Shown here piece after piece: positions 7,658 through 14,816 of a DNA stretch of 33,824 bases. Every line of letters starts with the position of its first letter. The stretch's first letter is position 1. The notes under the pieces are model-generated. The model searched no databases. It saw only the letters and a list, made by a program, of their open reading frames with translations, and had not been told where the DNA came from. Source of the DNA: a virus; IMG/VR virus record IMGVR_UViG_3300047451_000057, positions 1 through 33,824 of that record, one strand, 5' to 3'. Both the position numbers and the translations under genes were made by a program.

Positions 7658-8026
7658 ATGCTACTTAAAGATATCGAAACAAAATTCCCATTCCTTAGTA
7701 TCGTGCAATATGGCGGTAATGAATACGTGGGCATTATAAATAATCAAGATAATTATGTCACAAGCATGTATGTTTATACTGATCTATCAACTGATGAGTC
7801 TAGACAAGCATTTCTAGATCTAGGCGAAGCGTGGTGGTTTGAAAGCAATCGAACTATTCCGATCAGTATCTTTCTACCGAAAGAGTTCCCAGCATTTAGG
7901 CATTGTCTAATGACAATGAATACTAAGGATGTTAAAGTAACTGTAGGTCCTGTTGTTAACCTAGGTAATTTAGCAGTTAAAAGAGTCAAGCGTAAGAGCG
8001 TACAACTAGTACGCAAACCCAAGTAA
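7658..8026 (+). CDS. Conserved phage protein with basic C-terminus (lone plus-strand gene)
   Basis: A 122-aa protein starting MLLKDIETKFPFLSIVQYGG; an upstream in-frame ATG at 7622 is less likely. AAGAGAA provides a weak ribosome site for the chosen ATG. The fold looks alpha/beta, and the last about 20 residues are strongly basic (KRVKRKSVQLVRKPK), suggesting nucleic-acid or capsid contact. It is the only complete plus-strand gene here. It diverges from the late virion gene by 27 nt and converges on the next minus gene with 1 nt between stops. I recall similar proteins in marine T4-like phages; function is unknown. Confidence 0.8.
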   Translation: MLLKDIETKFPFLSIVQYGGNEYVGIINNQDNYVTSMYVYTDLSTDESRQAFLDLGEAWWFESNRTIPISIFLPKEFPAFRHCLMTMNTKDVKVTVGPVVNLGNLAVKRVKRKSVQLVRKPK

Positions 8027-8027
8027 A

Positions 8028-8789
8028 CTATTTGTACCTTTTGGGGCTTAATTTAGCTCTATAGTGTTGTGCTTTAAACATGGCGTTGTGAATGAACTGC
8101 GTAACTTTGTTATGCATACTTCTGTGGTCGCCAACTTTAATATCCATTTGAAAGTCTTCACGTTTGAACGGAATGATCTGTACAATAGGCATACCAATTG
8201 GTAATAGCACTTCCTCATCGATAGGAGCAGTAAACCAAGTATTAACGTGTAGCTCATGATAGATATCTGTATCAATAACACCATTCAACACTTCTAAGTT
8301 ACCATGTTTGTTGTAGTGTGGCGCACACACATAACAACTATACCCTGGAGGAGTTTTTACGCTCCATGGATTAATTAGTTTAAATGTTCCTTCAAATGTA
8401 TCAGGTGGAAAAGGATAAGCGTCCATCTGTTCATGTGGATGTGTTGCCGCACCAAACATATTGCTTTGAGGTCCTGCAGGCATACGCCATACAATACCTT
8501 GCGGACAATGTTCATTTTTCTCAACACGTTTAACTTTGTAGTCACTCCACAATGGAATAACATATCCCATGTTTAATACATCAAGTACTGCTGGACAACT
8601 CTTAACTGTTTGATATCCATCTTGGTGACTACCATCAGGCGCCATGCCGTTCTTTTCAGAACCTAGTTCCATGTTCTTTGCACCACTTTGTTTCTTAAAC
8701 CATTCAGGCCAAAATTTAGTTGCTGGTACAGGAGGCATTGCTTCTTTTAGTTCTTCCCAATTGGTGAAGAAAGTTACATCAATAGTCAT
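8028..8789 (-). CDS. Uncharacterised 253-aa protein, paralogue of the 14.1-kb gene
   Basis: Function unknown. It shares an ordered motif set with the protein at 14097-14816: PEWFK, then KSCPAVLDVLNMGYVIPLW, then a His-containing segment, an NPW..KTPPGYS region, GVIDTD..H and GMPIVQIIPFKR. Conserved Cys, His, Asp and Trp positions suggest an enzyme or a metal-binding beta fold, but no family is assigned. ATG at 8789 overlaps the mini-DnaE gene by 11 nt and follows AAGGATAACG. It is the last gene of the gp62 operon. Confidence 0.8.
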   Translation of the reverse strand: MTIDVTFFTNWEELKEAMPPVPATKFWPEWFKKQSGAKNMELGSEKNGMAPDGSHQDGYQTVKSCPAVLDVLNMGYVIPLWSDYKVKRVEKNEHCPQGIVWRMPAGPQSNMFGAATHPHEQMDAYPFPPDTFEGTFKLINPWSVKTPPGYSCYVCAPHYNKHGNLEVLNGVIDTDIYHELHVNTWFTAPIDEEVLLPIGMPIVQIIPFKREDFQMDIKVGDHRSMHNKVTQFIHNAMFKAQHYRAKLSPKRYK

Positions 8790-9354
8790 CGTTATCCTTT
8801 TTTAATTGTTCGCACAATAAGTTCATGTGAACAACAATAGCATGTGCGTATGCTACTGCGTGGGCTTTCTTAAAGTAGTAAGCACCGTCAGTCGGTTTTA
8901 TCCAAACTTGTTCGTGTATTTCTTTCCAAGTCTTGTTTGCTAGATGTCTCTTTGCTGGTCGTATTATCGCTACTGTCGCCGCTAACTCTAATACCGAGCT
9001 GGGCTTCAAGACTTTTAATAGTTCGCTGTGCCCGTTTAGATGAAAGACTTTTTCGCTGAAGTCTTCGTGTTCCAGAAGTTGCCATAAGGGTTCCTTTTCC
9101 ATTAGTGCGTTTAGGTGTGCTTCATTCTCTACCTCAGTGTAAATAGAAACATTGAGGAAGTCTAGTTTAAAGTATCCTCGGTCCTCTGCTGTGTCATGAT
9201 CTATTGTACTCAATAAATCAATAGGGTTATGTGGAATCTCTGTTGCGTAGATTCCCGTATTATGTTTTTTACCTGTGCCTAACTTTGCAACTCGATGCTT
9301 TAGCTTCTCAAGTATCTTTGTTCTATCTGCAAAGTCAATGTCAATATCTGGCAT
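8779..9354 (-). CDS. Miniature DnaE-like (Pol III alpha) protein
   Basis: A 191-aa protein that reads as a condensed bacterial DnaE palm. It begins MPDIDIDF, matching the DnaE PDFDIDF motif with both catalytic Asp (D5, D7). GYFKLDFLNV matches the LVKFDFLGL motif with the third catalytic Asp (D65). VLKPSSVLELAATVAIIRPA and FKKAHAVAYAHAIVVHM correspond to the later KPDxFEDLVALVALFRPG and FNKSHSAAYALVSYQT segments. The PHP, most of the fingers, beta-binding and OB regions are missing, since DnaE is normally over 1000 aa. Whether it polymerises DNA is unknown. It sits directly after gp62 and the zinc-knuckle gene, with TAATG overlap. Confidence 0.7.
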   Translation of the reverse strand: MPDIDIDFADRTKILEKLKHRVAKLGTGKKHNTGIYATEIPHNPIDLLSTIDHDTAEDRGYFKLDFLNVSIYTEVENEAHLNALMEKEPLWQLLEHEDFSEKVFHLNGHSELLKVLKPSSVLELAATVAIIRPAKRHLANKTWKEIHEQVWIKPTDGAYYFKKAHAVAYAHAIVVHMNLLCEQLKKDNDDY

Positions 9355-10043
9355 TACAGTCCTGCCTTCTTTACTATTTCTTTTACTAATTCTATATCCG
9401 AGCCACTACGTTTGAATCGTGTACTCCAATGGCCCGGGTCCATTATCGCATACACAATCTGTAGTTGCTCGTCATTAAACTTGCTCATCATTTCTTTACC
9501 TGACTTGCAGTTTAATATTAACCACGGGCTTACTTTACCGTCAACTATATCTTGACATACTCTGTTAAGACTTGCATAGTTAAAGTAGTCTTGCCACCTA
9601 GCTTCTTTCTCATCTCCCCATTCCATCATATTCTTTACACTACGTTCAAGAGCAGTTTCAACACCTTCCTTACGAATAAGGTCAAGTGCATACTTCTCAT
9701 ATAATTCTTCTCTACACCAATGGTCTAGTTTAACTCCGCTTGTAACTACATAGTCAATATACTTCTCTGGGTACAAAGGTCTTACATTACTAACAAAGCT
9801 ACCAAACTTAACAAATGCATTGTAGTAAGGACTATTACAAAACTGTTCATAAGTTTTAACACCATCAAAGCGTTGACATAGTTTATAAAATCTGTTAAAC
9901 GTTAAGTATCCTAATTGTACACGCTTTTCATCTTTTTGTAAAGCTCTACGTTTCTTTTCGCACATATGTACCATAAGAGTTTTTTCTCTTGTGTACGAAA
10001 CATTACAGTATGGACATACAAATCCTTCTTTAGACTTTGACAT
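9354..10043 (-). CDS. Zinc-knuckle protein, conserved in marine T4-like phages, unknown function
   Basis: A 229-aa protein. The start at 10043 is chosen because the protein then opens MSKSKEGFVCPYC; an ATG at 10109 would lie deep inside gp62. The N-terminus has CPYC-x11-H-x-C (FVCPYCNVSYTREK, then LMVHMCEKKRR), a C2H2-like finger followed by a basic patch. The rest is helical and Trp/Tyr-rich. I recall similar proteins as unnamed neighbours of gp62 in marine T4-like phages. A nucleic-acid or replisome role is inferred only from position between gp62 and the mini-DnaE gene. Confidence 0.75.
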   Translation of the reverse strand: MSKSKEGFVCPYCNVSYTREKTLMVHMCEKKRRALQKDEKRVQLGYLTFNRFYKLCQRFDGVKTYEQFCNSPYYNAFVKFGSFVSNVRPLYPEKYIDYVVTSGVKLDHWCREELYEKYALDLIRKEGVETALERSVKNMMEWGDEKEARWQDYFNYASLNRVCQDIVDGKVSPWLILNCKSGKEMMSKFNDEQLQIVYAIMDPGHWSTRFKRSGSDIELVKEIVKKAGL

Positions 10044-10497
10044 CTTTTTTATCCATCCCGTGTTGTTCGGCGAGTTCTTTAAGTTCTTTTGTTGTAGATA
10101 TTCTAGCAAGTAATTCTACCTCATCTAATTTCATTTCAGGAAACATGTCTTTAAGAAACTTGACTGCCTTGTTATCAGAGCCTTTTTGTTTCATACCTAA
10201 CCATTGATGGTGTCTGCTTTTACGTGTTGCGTTATGTGTTGCACACAACAGTTGCCATTGTAGTTGCGGATGTCTTGTTCCTAGCACATTCCAATTCTTA
10301 TTGTAATATTCATTTGTGGCAATAACTGCCCATTCCTTTGCGTCTTGCGATCCGCCTACACTACTTGCATAACGGTTAAGCAACCAAAAGTTTAATTCTT
10401 TACGTTCATCTTCCGACCATTCTTTATACGCACCTTTGGCATCCATATCCAAGGCCATAAAGATCTCATTTAGCGGTAGTTTTCTTTTATGTTTCAT
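10030..10497 (-). CDS. 62: Clamp-loader small subunit, gp62-like
   Basis: A 155-aa helical protein matching the marine-phage form of gp62, the partner of the gp44 ATPase that loads the gp45 clamp. Recognisable stretches are WLLNRYASSV, EWAVIATNEYYNKNW, HPQLQWQLLCA and FPEMKLDEVELLARI, then ELKELAEQHGMD near the C-terminus. It is shorter than T4 gp62 (187 aa). The gp44 and gp45 genes are not in the window. There is no Shine-Dalgarno sequence; TATACT ends 7 nt before the ATG, so a leaderless message is predicted. Confidence 0.7.
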   Translation of the reverse strand: MKHKRKLPLNEIFMALDMDAKGAYKEWSEDERKELNFWLLNRYASSVGGSQDAKEWAVIATNEYYNKNWNVLGTRHPQLQWQLLCATHNATRKSRHHQWLGMKQKGSDNKAVKFLKDMFPEMKLDEVELLARISTTKELKELAEQHGMDKKDVKV

Positions 10498-10747
10498 TAC
10501 GTATAGTATACCATATTACGAGGGCTTTGTCAAGTTGTTTTTTAAGCGTATAGTTTGTTTTGGCACAATCAACCATTTCTAAATATTCTTCAAAGTCTAA
10601 TCGACCTTCAAGTTTTTTAATTGCGTCTGCGTCACCACCAATTACCCAACGAGGTATTTTATTGTGTGGAGGGTCACGATAACGAGCGAACACAATACCA
10701 TCGGCTCGCTCGTATATCAGTGGCTCGTTTGGAAGTAAACTTCCCAC
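10487..10747 (-). CDS. Conserved small phage protein with GTG start
   Basis: An 86-aa protein of unknown function with EPLIYERADGIVFARYRDPP near the N-terminus, a pattern I recall from small proteins of marine T4-like phages. The only reasonable start is GTG at 10747; the next in-frame Met is around residue 57. The gene starts 3 nt after the stop of the basic H1-like gene and overlaps the gp62 start by 11 nt. No clear ribosome site is seen, so translation may depend on coupling. Confidence 0.75.
   Translation of the reverse strand: MGSLLPNEPLIYERADGIVFARYRDPPHNKIPRWVIGGDADAIKKLEGRLDFEEYLEMVDCAKTNYTLKKQLDKALVIWYTIRNET
10505..10533 (-). promoter_or_regulatory. Sigma70-type promoter at the gp62 start codon
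   Basis: Minus strand TTGACA (10533-10528), exactly 17 nt, TATACT (10510-10505), then 7 nt to the gp62 ATG. It lies inside the 3' end of the 86-aa gene. Transcription is predicted to begin at or one base before the start codon. Confidence 0.78.
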
Positions 10748-10750
10748 GAT

Positions 10751-11005
10751 TTATTTTTTCTTTGCTGGCTTTTTAGTCGCTGGCTTTTTAGCTTTAGCCG
10801 GAGCCTTCTTTTTTGTTGTTGCTGGTTTTGCTTTTGGAGCCTTCTTAGTCTTAGGCTTTACTGTACCTTTTCCACCAACTGTTTTTTTAACTGCTTTTTC
10901 GGCTTTTTGTTCTGCCGCTATAATCTCACCAACCTCACTAGGGCTAGGCATAATTGATCTAGTTATTTTATTTGTTGTCTTTTTAATCGAGTCCCACATT
11001 CCCAT
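10751..11005 (-). CDS. Lysine-rich histone-H1-like protein
   Basis: An 84-aa protein with two parts. A short N-terminal region (about 1-40) is amphipathic. A C-terminal tail (about 41-84) is made almost only of Lys, Ala, Pro and Thr, with KKAP/KPAT/AKKP-type repeats like the tails of H1 histones and bacterial Hc1/AlgP-like proteins. Strong positive charge implies DNA or RNA binding by charge. The repeated codons also make the DNA internally repetitive (10751-10880). GGAGATAAGAA gives a good ribosome site. A late-type box and a stem-loop lie 18-54 nt upstream, so it may be a late, packaged or DNA-compacting protein. Confidence 0.8.
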   Translation of the reverse strand: MGMWDSIKKTTNKITRSIMPSPSEVGEIIAAEQKAEKAVKKTVGGKGTVKPKTKKAPKAKPATTKKKAPAKAKKPATKKPAKKK

Positions 11006-11022
11006 TTCTTATCTCCTTAATT

Positions 11023-11059
11023 ATAATAGACCGAACCTCAGCCCGGTCTATTATTTATT
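11023..11059 (-). promoter_or_regulatory. 11-bp stem-loop with overlapping late-type box
   Basis: ATAATAGACCG (11023-11033) pairs perfectly with CGGTCTATTAT (11044-11054) around a 10-nt loop, between the transporter stop and the H1-like gene. On the minus strand it lacks a U-run after the stem, so it is a weak terminator; on the plus strand U-rich sequence follows. The minus strand also reads AATAAATA (11059-11052) then ATAGA, a possible late promoter whose transcript would start within the stem. Confidence 0.45.
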
Positions 11060-11066
11060 TGTGTTT

Positions 11067-11678
11067 TTAGCCTTGTTCTGTATCGGCTAGTCTTGTTTTC
11101 AAGTATCTTAGTAATACTCCGTATGCTGGTAGGAATACAATTAAACCTACTGCAATTTTAATTACGACTTGTGAACCGGCAATCTCTACCCAGTTCGCCG
11201 CCATATATTCGTCTGCACTATTGTTGAACGCTACTGCAAAGAATGTATATGTGTCGATGATGTTTGCAACGACTGTTGATAGTGCTGGAGCAATCCACCA
11301 CTGTTTTGACCATTGCTCTCTAAAGTATTGGAACACGTACACGTCTAAGAATGTACCTACGGCATATGCAGTTGCACTTGCAAAACCAATACGCATTGCT
11401 ACGCTTTCTGGTGCACCTTCTGCTAATACTACGCAGATTGATCCAATAATTGCAAATGGATATGCCGCCGCAATAGTTGCTCTTGCAATTCCTTTGCCTA
11501 GCATTCTAACAGTCAAGTCAGTTGCTAATACCACAAGCGGGAATGTAAATGCCGCCCATGTTAGTTTAATGCCTGCGATCTCTACTGGAATAGAAACCAA
11601 AGCATTTGAAATTGTAATGACAACAACATGCAATAATGCAAGTTTCATCATCATCATCTTATCAATGTTTTTGAACAT
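11067..11678 (-). CDS. YhhQ/VUT-family queuosine-precursor transporter
   Basis: A 203-aa inner-membrane protein with about five to six hydrophobic segments. The family signature is clear: WAAFTFPLVVLATDLTVRMLGKGIAR (about 41-66). A later membrane motif, NIIDTYTFFAVAF, also fits. Family members such as E. coli YhhQ import 7-cyano- or 7-aminomethyl-7-deazaguanine. In phages, such precursors can feed tRNA queuosine or 7-deazaguanine DNA modification, but no other pathway gene is seen here. It follows the cupin gene by 2 nt, and GGAAATAATT serves as ribosome site. Confidence 0.85.
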   Translation of the reverse strand: MFKNIDKMMMMKLALLHVVVITISNALVSIPVEIAGIKLTWAAFTFPLVVLATDLTVRMLGKGIARATIAAAYPFAIIGSICVVLAEGAPESVAMRIGFASATAYAVGTFLDVYVFQYFREQWSKQWWIAPALSTVVANIIDTYTFFAVAFNNSADEYMAANWVEIAGSQVVIKIAVGLIVFLPAYGVLLRYLKTRLADTEQG

Positions 11679-11680
11679 AA

Positions 11681-12046
11681 TTATTTCCTTTTTCTTTGTT
11701 CTGTTACGCTCGAGCCGCTTGTTCGACGAACAATATCGTCATGATTAAATTCTGCCCAGTACAATTCAAAAGCGACTCCATCTTCTAAACCTTCGAACTG
11801 GTGAATCTTGCCAGGCTTAACTTGCGTAAAGTCTCCAGCTTCAAGAATAGTTTCATCAACTAGTCCTTGATCATCTTGCCAAACACGGACAATCATTTTG
11901 CCCGATTCAACAAAGAATCCGTTCCATTTGTATTCGTGTGCATGTTCACTGCATTTGAATCCTGCTTTATATTCAATGCGATGAAACTCTAGCACACCGT
12001 TTGCGTGGATCAATTCTGTTTGACCCCAAATTTTTCCTGCTTTCAT
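11681..12046 (-). CDS. Cupin-domain protein
   Basis: A small cupin of 121 aa, assigned from ATG at 12046; ATG at 12052 sits almost on the AGGAG and is less likely. Motif 1 is EHAHEYKWNGFFVESGKMIV (about 36-55) and motif 2 is LEAGDFTQVKPGKIHQFEGLEDG (about 70-92). Metal-binding His and Glu positions are present. The C-terminus is basic (EQRKRK). It lies between a 2OG-Fe(II) oxygenase and the YhhQ-like transporter. The substrate is unknown. Confidence 0.8.
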   Translation of the reverse strand: MKAGKIWGQTELIHANGVLEFHRIEYKAGFKCSEHAHEYKWNGFFVESGKMIVRVWQDDQGLVDETILEAGDFTQVKPGKIHQFEGLEDGVAFELYWAEFNHDDIVRRTSGSSVTEQRKRK

Positions 12047-12055
12047 AATCATCTC

Positions 12056-12826
12056 CTAATCAACGAACTTAAATAATTTCTCTTGTACGTGTCCGTCTAT
12101 ATTAACGTAACGTCTAATAGTATTTGGATTGTCGCGAGGTTCAACTCCGTGTAAACTATCTACTGTGTTTAAAAACATAACCATAGTGTTTGCTTTATAC
12201 GGAACACGTTCTACAACTTCAATATCTTCTGCAACTGCTTCACGTCCTGTTACTCTGCGCCATTGCTTACCTGCTGTGTTTCTATAAACATTCAGACCAC
12301 CATCAGTACCTGTGTCCTCTGGCTTCTTCATATAAAATAAACCTGCAAACAATTCTTTTGATTGATCAACATGCGGAGTTCTAATTTGTATATTGTCTAT
12401 TGCATTTAATACAAACTGCATCTCCATTCTAATTGATCCGCTCTTAGGAGCTCTACGTGGAGCAACATCACTACGCATATACTTGGTATATAACCCTTCT
12501 GGACAAAACGATCCTGGTGGGTAATGTTGTTCAAGTCCTGTGCGAAATGCTCTTATTACTTCGTTTTTAAATTCTCTACTAGTTGCGTATGCGGCAAACT
12601 CTTGCCATGCTTGACTTACTGTTGCGTAAGTATCAAAGTCATGATCAATGTAACGTGCAGTACCAAAGCCATGTGTTTCGCCTTTGGTCATGTACTGTTC
12701 TGGGTATTCTGCTTCTAGCTTATTATACAAGTCCCATGGTAGGACTTCGTCAATAACTATGTATGGAAACGGGCTCAACCTTAAGTCTTCTGGTTTAAAG
12801 TTTTGGAGGACACTATACTGGTTCAT
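12056..12826 (-). CDS. 2OG-Fe(II) oxygenase
   Basis: A 256-aa oxygenase of the prolyl-hydroxylase-like type. The iron site is visible as RTPHVDQS (HxD, about 153-155) and a distal His in TVDSLHGVEP. The 2OG-binding Arg is likely in IRRYVNI (about 240-246). A GLFYMKKPEDTGTDGG strand sits between them. Possible substrates are sugars, bases or proteins. ATG overlaps the upstream methyltransferase stop as ATGA, implying coupling. It belongs to the long UvsW operon. Confidence 0.85.
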   Translation of the reverse strand: MNQYSVLQNFKPEDLRLSPFPYIVIDEVLPWDLYNKLEAEYPEQYMTKGETHGFGTARYIDHDFDTYATVSQAWQEFAAYATSREFKNEVIRAFRTGLEQHYPPGSFCPEGLYTKYMRSDVAPRRAPKSGSIRMEMQFVLNAIDNIQIRTPHVDQSKELFAGLFYMKKPEDTGTDGGLNVYRNTAGKQWRRVTGREAVAEDIEVVERVPYKANTMVMFLNTVDSLHGVEPRDNPNTIRRYVNIDGHVQEKLFKFVD

Positions 12827-13542
12827 TTATAACGGTTCGCAATCTCATCGCTTGAAATATTATCACCTGCATATAAATGTTGTTGTGGCATTTCAAATTC
12901 AGCATCAGTCTTACGCTTCATAATAGCAACAACCATAGGATCTCTTTCCCACTTGTCTAATCCAAACTTGCCTCTGTAACCTTTGTCACGTGATAACTTC
13001 TGTCCTAGCTTTTCAATGTGAGCACCATCACTAGTGCCAATCCATACACCATGCATCTCATAATCGTTTTGATGTGCTAGACAGAAAAATAAGTTAGGAT
13101 GAAAGCTATAAAAGCCGTGATCAACCCAACGATAAAAAGGAAGTACATGGATCATATATCCACCTACTTTAGTCATGTCGTGTATGTTTTTAAATACTGT
13201 GTACTGATTGAATACGTGTTCACCTGTACCGTTGTTAGTTACTAGATCAAACTGATCAGTAAAGTTATATGCTTGTTTGCAATCTAAATTAAGATCCATT
13301 GCAATAGCATCTTTCTCTGTGTTAACATCGATAGCAAGATACCTTCCAAAGCCTAAGGCTTGAAAGTATTCTTTAGTAGTGTTAGCATGTGTATGAATAC
13401 CACGTGCATTAAAAATTTTAGCACGTGATTTGTTATTCTTTAAACGCTGGTTGCCCATCTCACATACAGTAGGAGTCTTGTTTGCTTTGATATCATCGTA
13501 TACTGAATCAATAGCTTCTGTAATTAAATTAGTAAAGCTCAT
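12823..13542 (-). CDS. SAM-dependent methyltransferase-like protein
   Basis: A 239-aa Rossmann-like protein. FGRYLAIDVNTEKDAIAMDLN (about 65-85) fits the SAM-binding motif II region. DLVTNNGTGEHVFNQY, NIHDMTKVGGYMIHVLPF and FYSFHPNLFF resemble motifs IV-VI of Methyltransf_11-type enzymes. The glycine-rich motif I is atypical (TPTVCEMGNQRL), so activity is not certain. The last codons overlap the oxygenase start. The GGAGAAATAGT ribosome site is clear. The acceptor is unknown; a neighbouring second methyltransferase suggests a joint modification pathway. Confidence 0.7.
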   Translation of the reverse strand: MSFTNLITEAIDSVYDDIKANKTPTVCEMGNQRLKNNKSRAKIFNARGIHTHANTTKEYFQALGFGRYLAIDVNTEKDAIAMDLNLDCKQAYNFTDQFDLVTNNGTGEHVFNQYTVFKNIHDMTKVGGYMIHVLPFYRWVDHGFYSFHPNLFFCLAHQNDYEMHGVWIGTSDGAHIEKLGQKLSRDKGYRGKFGLDKWERDPMVVAIMKRKTDAEFEMPQQHLYAGDNISSDEIANRYK

Positions 13543-13543
13543 A

Positions 13544-14110
13544 CTATTTCTCCAAGACTACAATATACTTGTTGTTCTCGTGTACACCGCCACGCTTATC
13601 TGTTCTTGTTTTTTCAAAGAACTCATGATGTACAATCTTTACACCTGGCATACATCTTTCAATCTTCTCTTTCCACCAACCTGGATTTTCTACAATCAAA
13701 TGTGCATTACGTCCGTCTGGTAAAAACTTTTTAGCTGGGCTAGTAGCAATAATAAGGAATGCATTTTTTTGAAACAGTTCGTGAATATCTCGTAACACAT
13801 CTTCTAAAAAGAAAGGTTCAATGTGTTCTAGTACGTCTGTGCTAATAAGCATATCAGCAGGCTTTTTGTTATCAGGAATATTAAAGTCTGGCATTCCTGG
13901 ATCCCAACCAATTGAACTAATTTCTGGATAAGCTTCTTTGAGTGCTAATACAACTCCGCCTTTACCACAACCGTAATCTAAAATAGACTCTGGTTTAAAT
14001 TGTTTGATCCATTTTTCGATTGCTTTTAATCCTTTAGCGTCACCGAAAGATGCCTTCTCGTCATGTAACTGTGCTAACTGACGAGCGTATTCTTCACTAA
14101 TTGTTTTCAT
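13544..14110 (-). CDS. Class I SAM-dependent methyltransferase
   Basis: A 188-aa enzyme with canonical motif I ILDYGCGKGGV (about 43-53) and an acidic end to strand 2 (IGWDPGMPD). Motif IV is DMLISTDVLEHIEPF (about 86-100), and the post-motif region is FLIIATSPAKKFLPDG. It is close to UbiG/Methyltransf_23-like small-molecule methyltransferases. The gene overlaps the upstream paralogue-pair gene by 14 nt and precedes the second methyltransferase by 1 nt. The acceptor is unknown. Confidence 0.85.
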   Translation of the reverse strand: MKTISEEYARQLAQLHDEKASFGDAKGLKAIEKWIKQFKPESILDYGCGKGGVVLALKEAYPEISSIGWDPGMPDFNIPDNKKPADMLISTDVLEHIEPFFLEDVLRDIHELFQKNAFLIIATSPAKKFLPDGRNAHLIVENPGWWKEKIERCMPGVKIVHHEFFEKTRTDKRGGVHENNKYIVVLEK

Positions 14111-14816
14111 CTAATTTCCTTTGCTTACCAACATTGCGTATCGATTTCATGTAACTCCCTACGGAGGAGATATTAACTGTATTTAAATTCTGCATAGTTT
14201 GGGCGTCTGTTAAGTGGACGTTAAGTTTTATAGGCTTATCACTCATTGGTACTAGTTGTAACCAAGGTTCGCCAACTTCAATTTTAAGCTCACTACCATG
14301 CGGAACCATAATGTTATTTAATATACTATGTTGATGTTTATACTCTGTGATGCCTGGTACACCCCAGTATGCTAGTGGATTCTTTGTGTGCCAATCAGGT
14401 TTAATCCAAACCCATTTTACACCTGTAGTTTCTTTCATGAACCATGGTGAGCCTAATTTGATGTGTGCAAGTCCAGGCTTGTGAAAATCAAAGTCACGTT
14501 CATCATGTGGCAATGCAGGGATAAAGTCAGGAAAGACTCTTACTTCTTTCTGTCCGTCAATACCCACACGCATATGTAGTTCACACCAACTAGGGAAAAT
14601 AATTCCTGCCTTTAATATATCATTAATAGCAGGACATTGTTTCATTGAACTTATTGGCAAGTCATCGTAGAACTCTTGGTGTGTAGGTCTACTTGCTGGT
14701 AAACTTTTCCACCATTCGGGTATATACTTCTTTGCCAACTGAGGCTTACATTGATCGTAAGCGTATTGTTGGTTTGTATATACGTCGACTGTTATACTGT
14801 TAGATAAGAATCCCAT
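14097..14816 (-). CDS. Uncharacterised 239-aa protein, paralogue of the 8.0-kb gene
   Basis: Function unknown. It matches the 8028-8789 protein through PEWWKSLP, MKQCPAINDILKAGIIFPSW, an LPHDERDF segment, SPWFMKETTG and GEPWLQLVPM. The preferred start is ATG at 14816 (MGFLSNSITVD); a GTG at 14831 is also in frame and cannot be excluded, since neither has a strong ribosome site. The C-terminal about 25 residues are basic. It lies downstream of UvsW and upstream of the methyltransferases. Confidence 0.78.
   Translation of the reverse strand: MGFLSNSITVDVYTNQQYAYDQCKPQLAKKYIPEWWKSLPASRPTHQEFYDDLPISSMKQCPAINDILKAGIIFPSWCELHMRVGIDGQKEVRVFPDFIPALPHDERDFDFHKPGLAHIKLGSPWFMKETTGVKWVWIKPDWHTKNPLAYWGVPGITEYKHQHSILNNIMVPHGSELKIEVGEPWLQLVPMSDKPIKLNVHLTDAQTMQNLNTVNISSVGSYMKSIRNVGKQRKLDENN

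Noticed and set aside
10044-10109. N-terminal extension of the zinc-knuckle protein to 10109
   Set aside because: It would overlap gp62 by 80 nt, and the conserved protein begins just before CPYC, matching the ATG at 10043.
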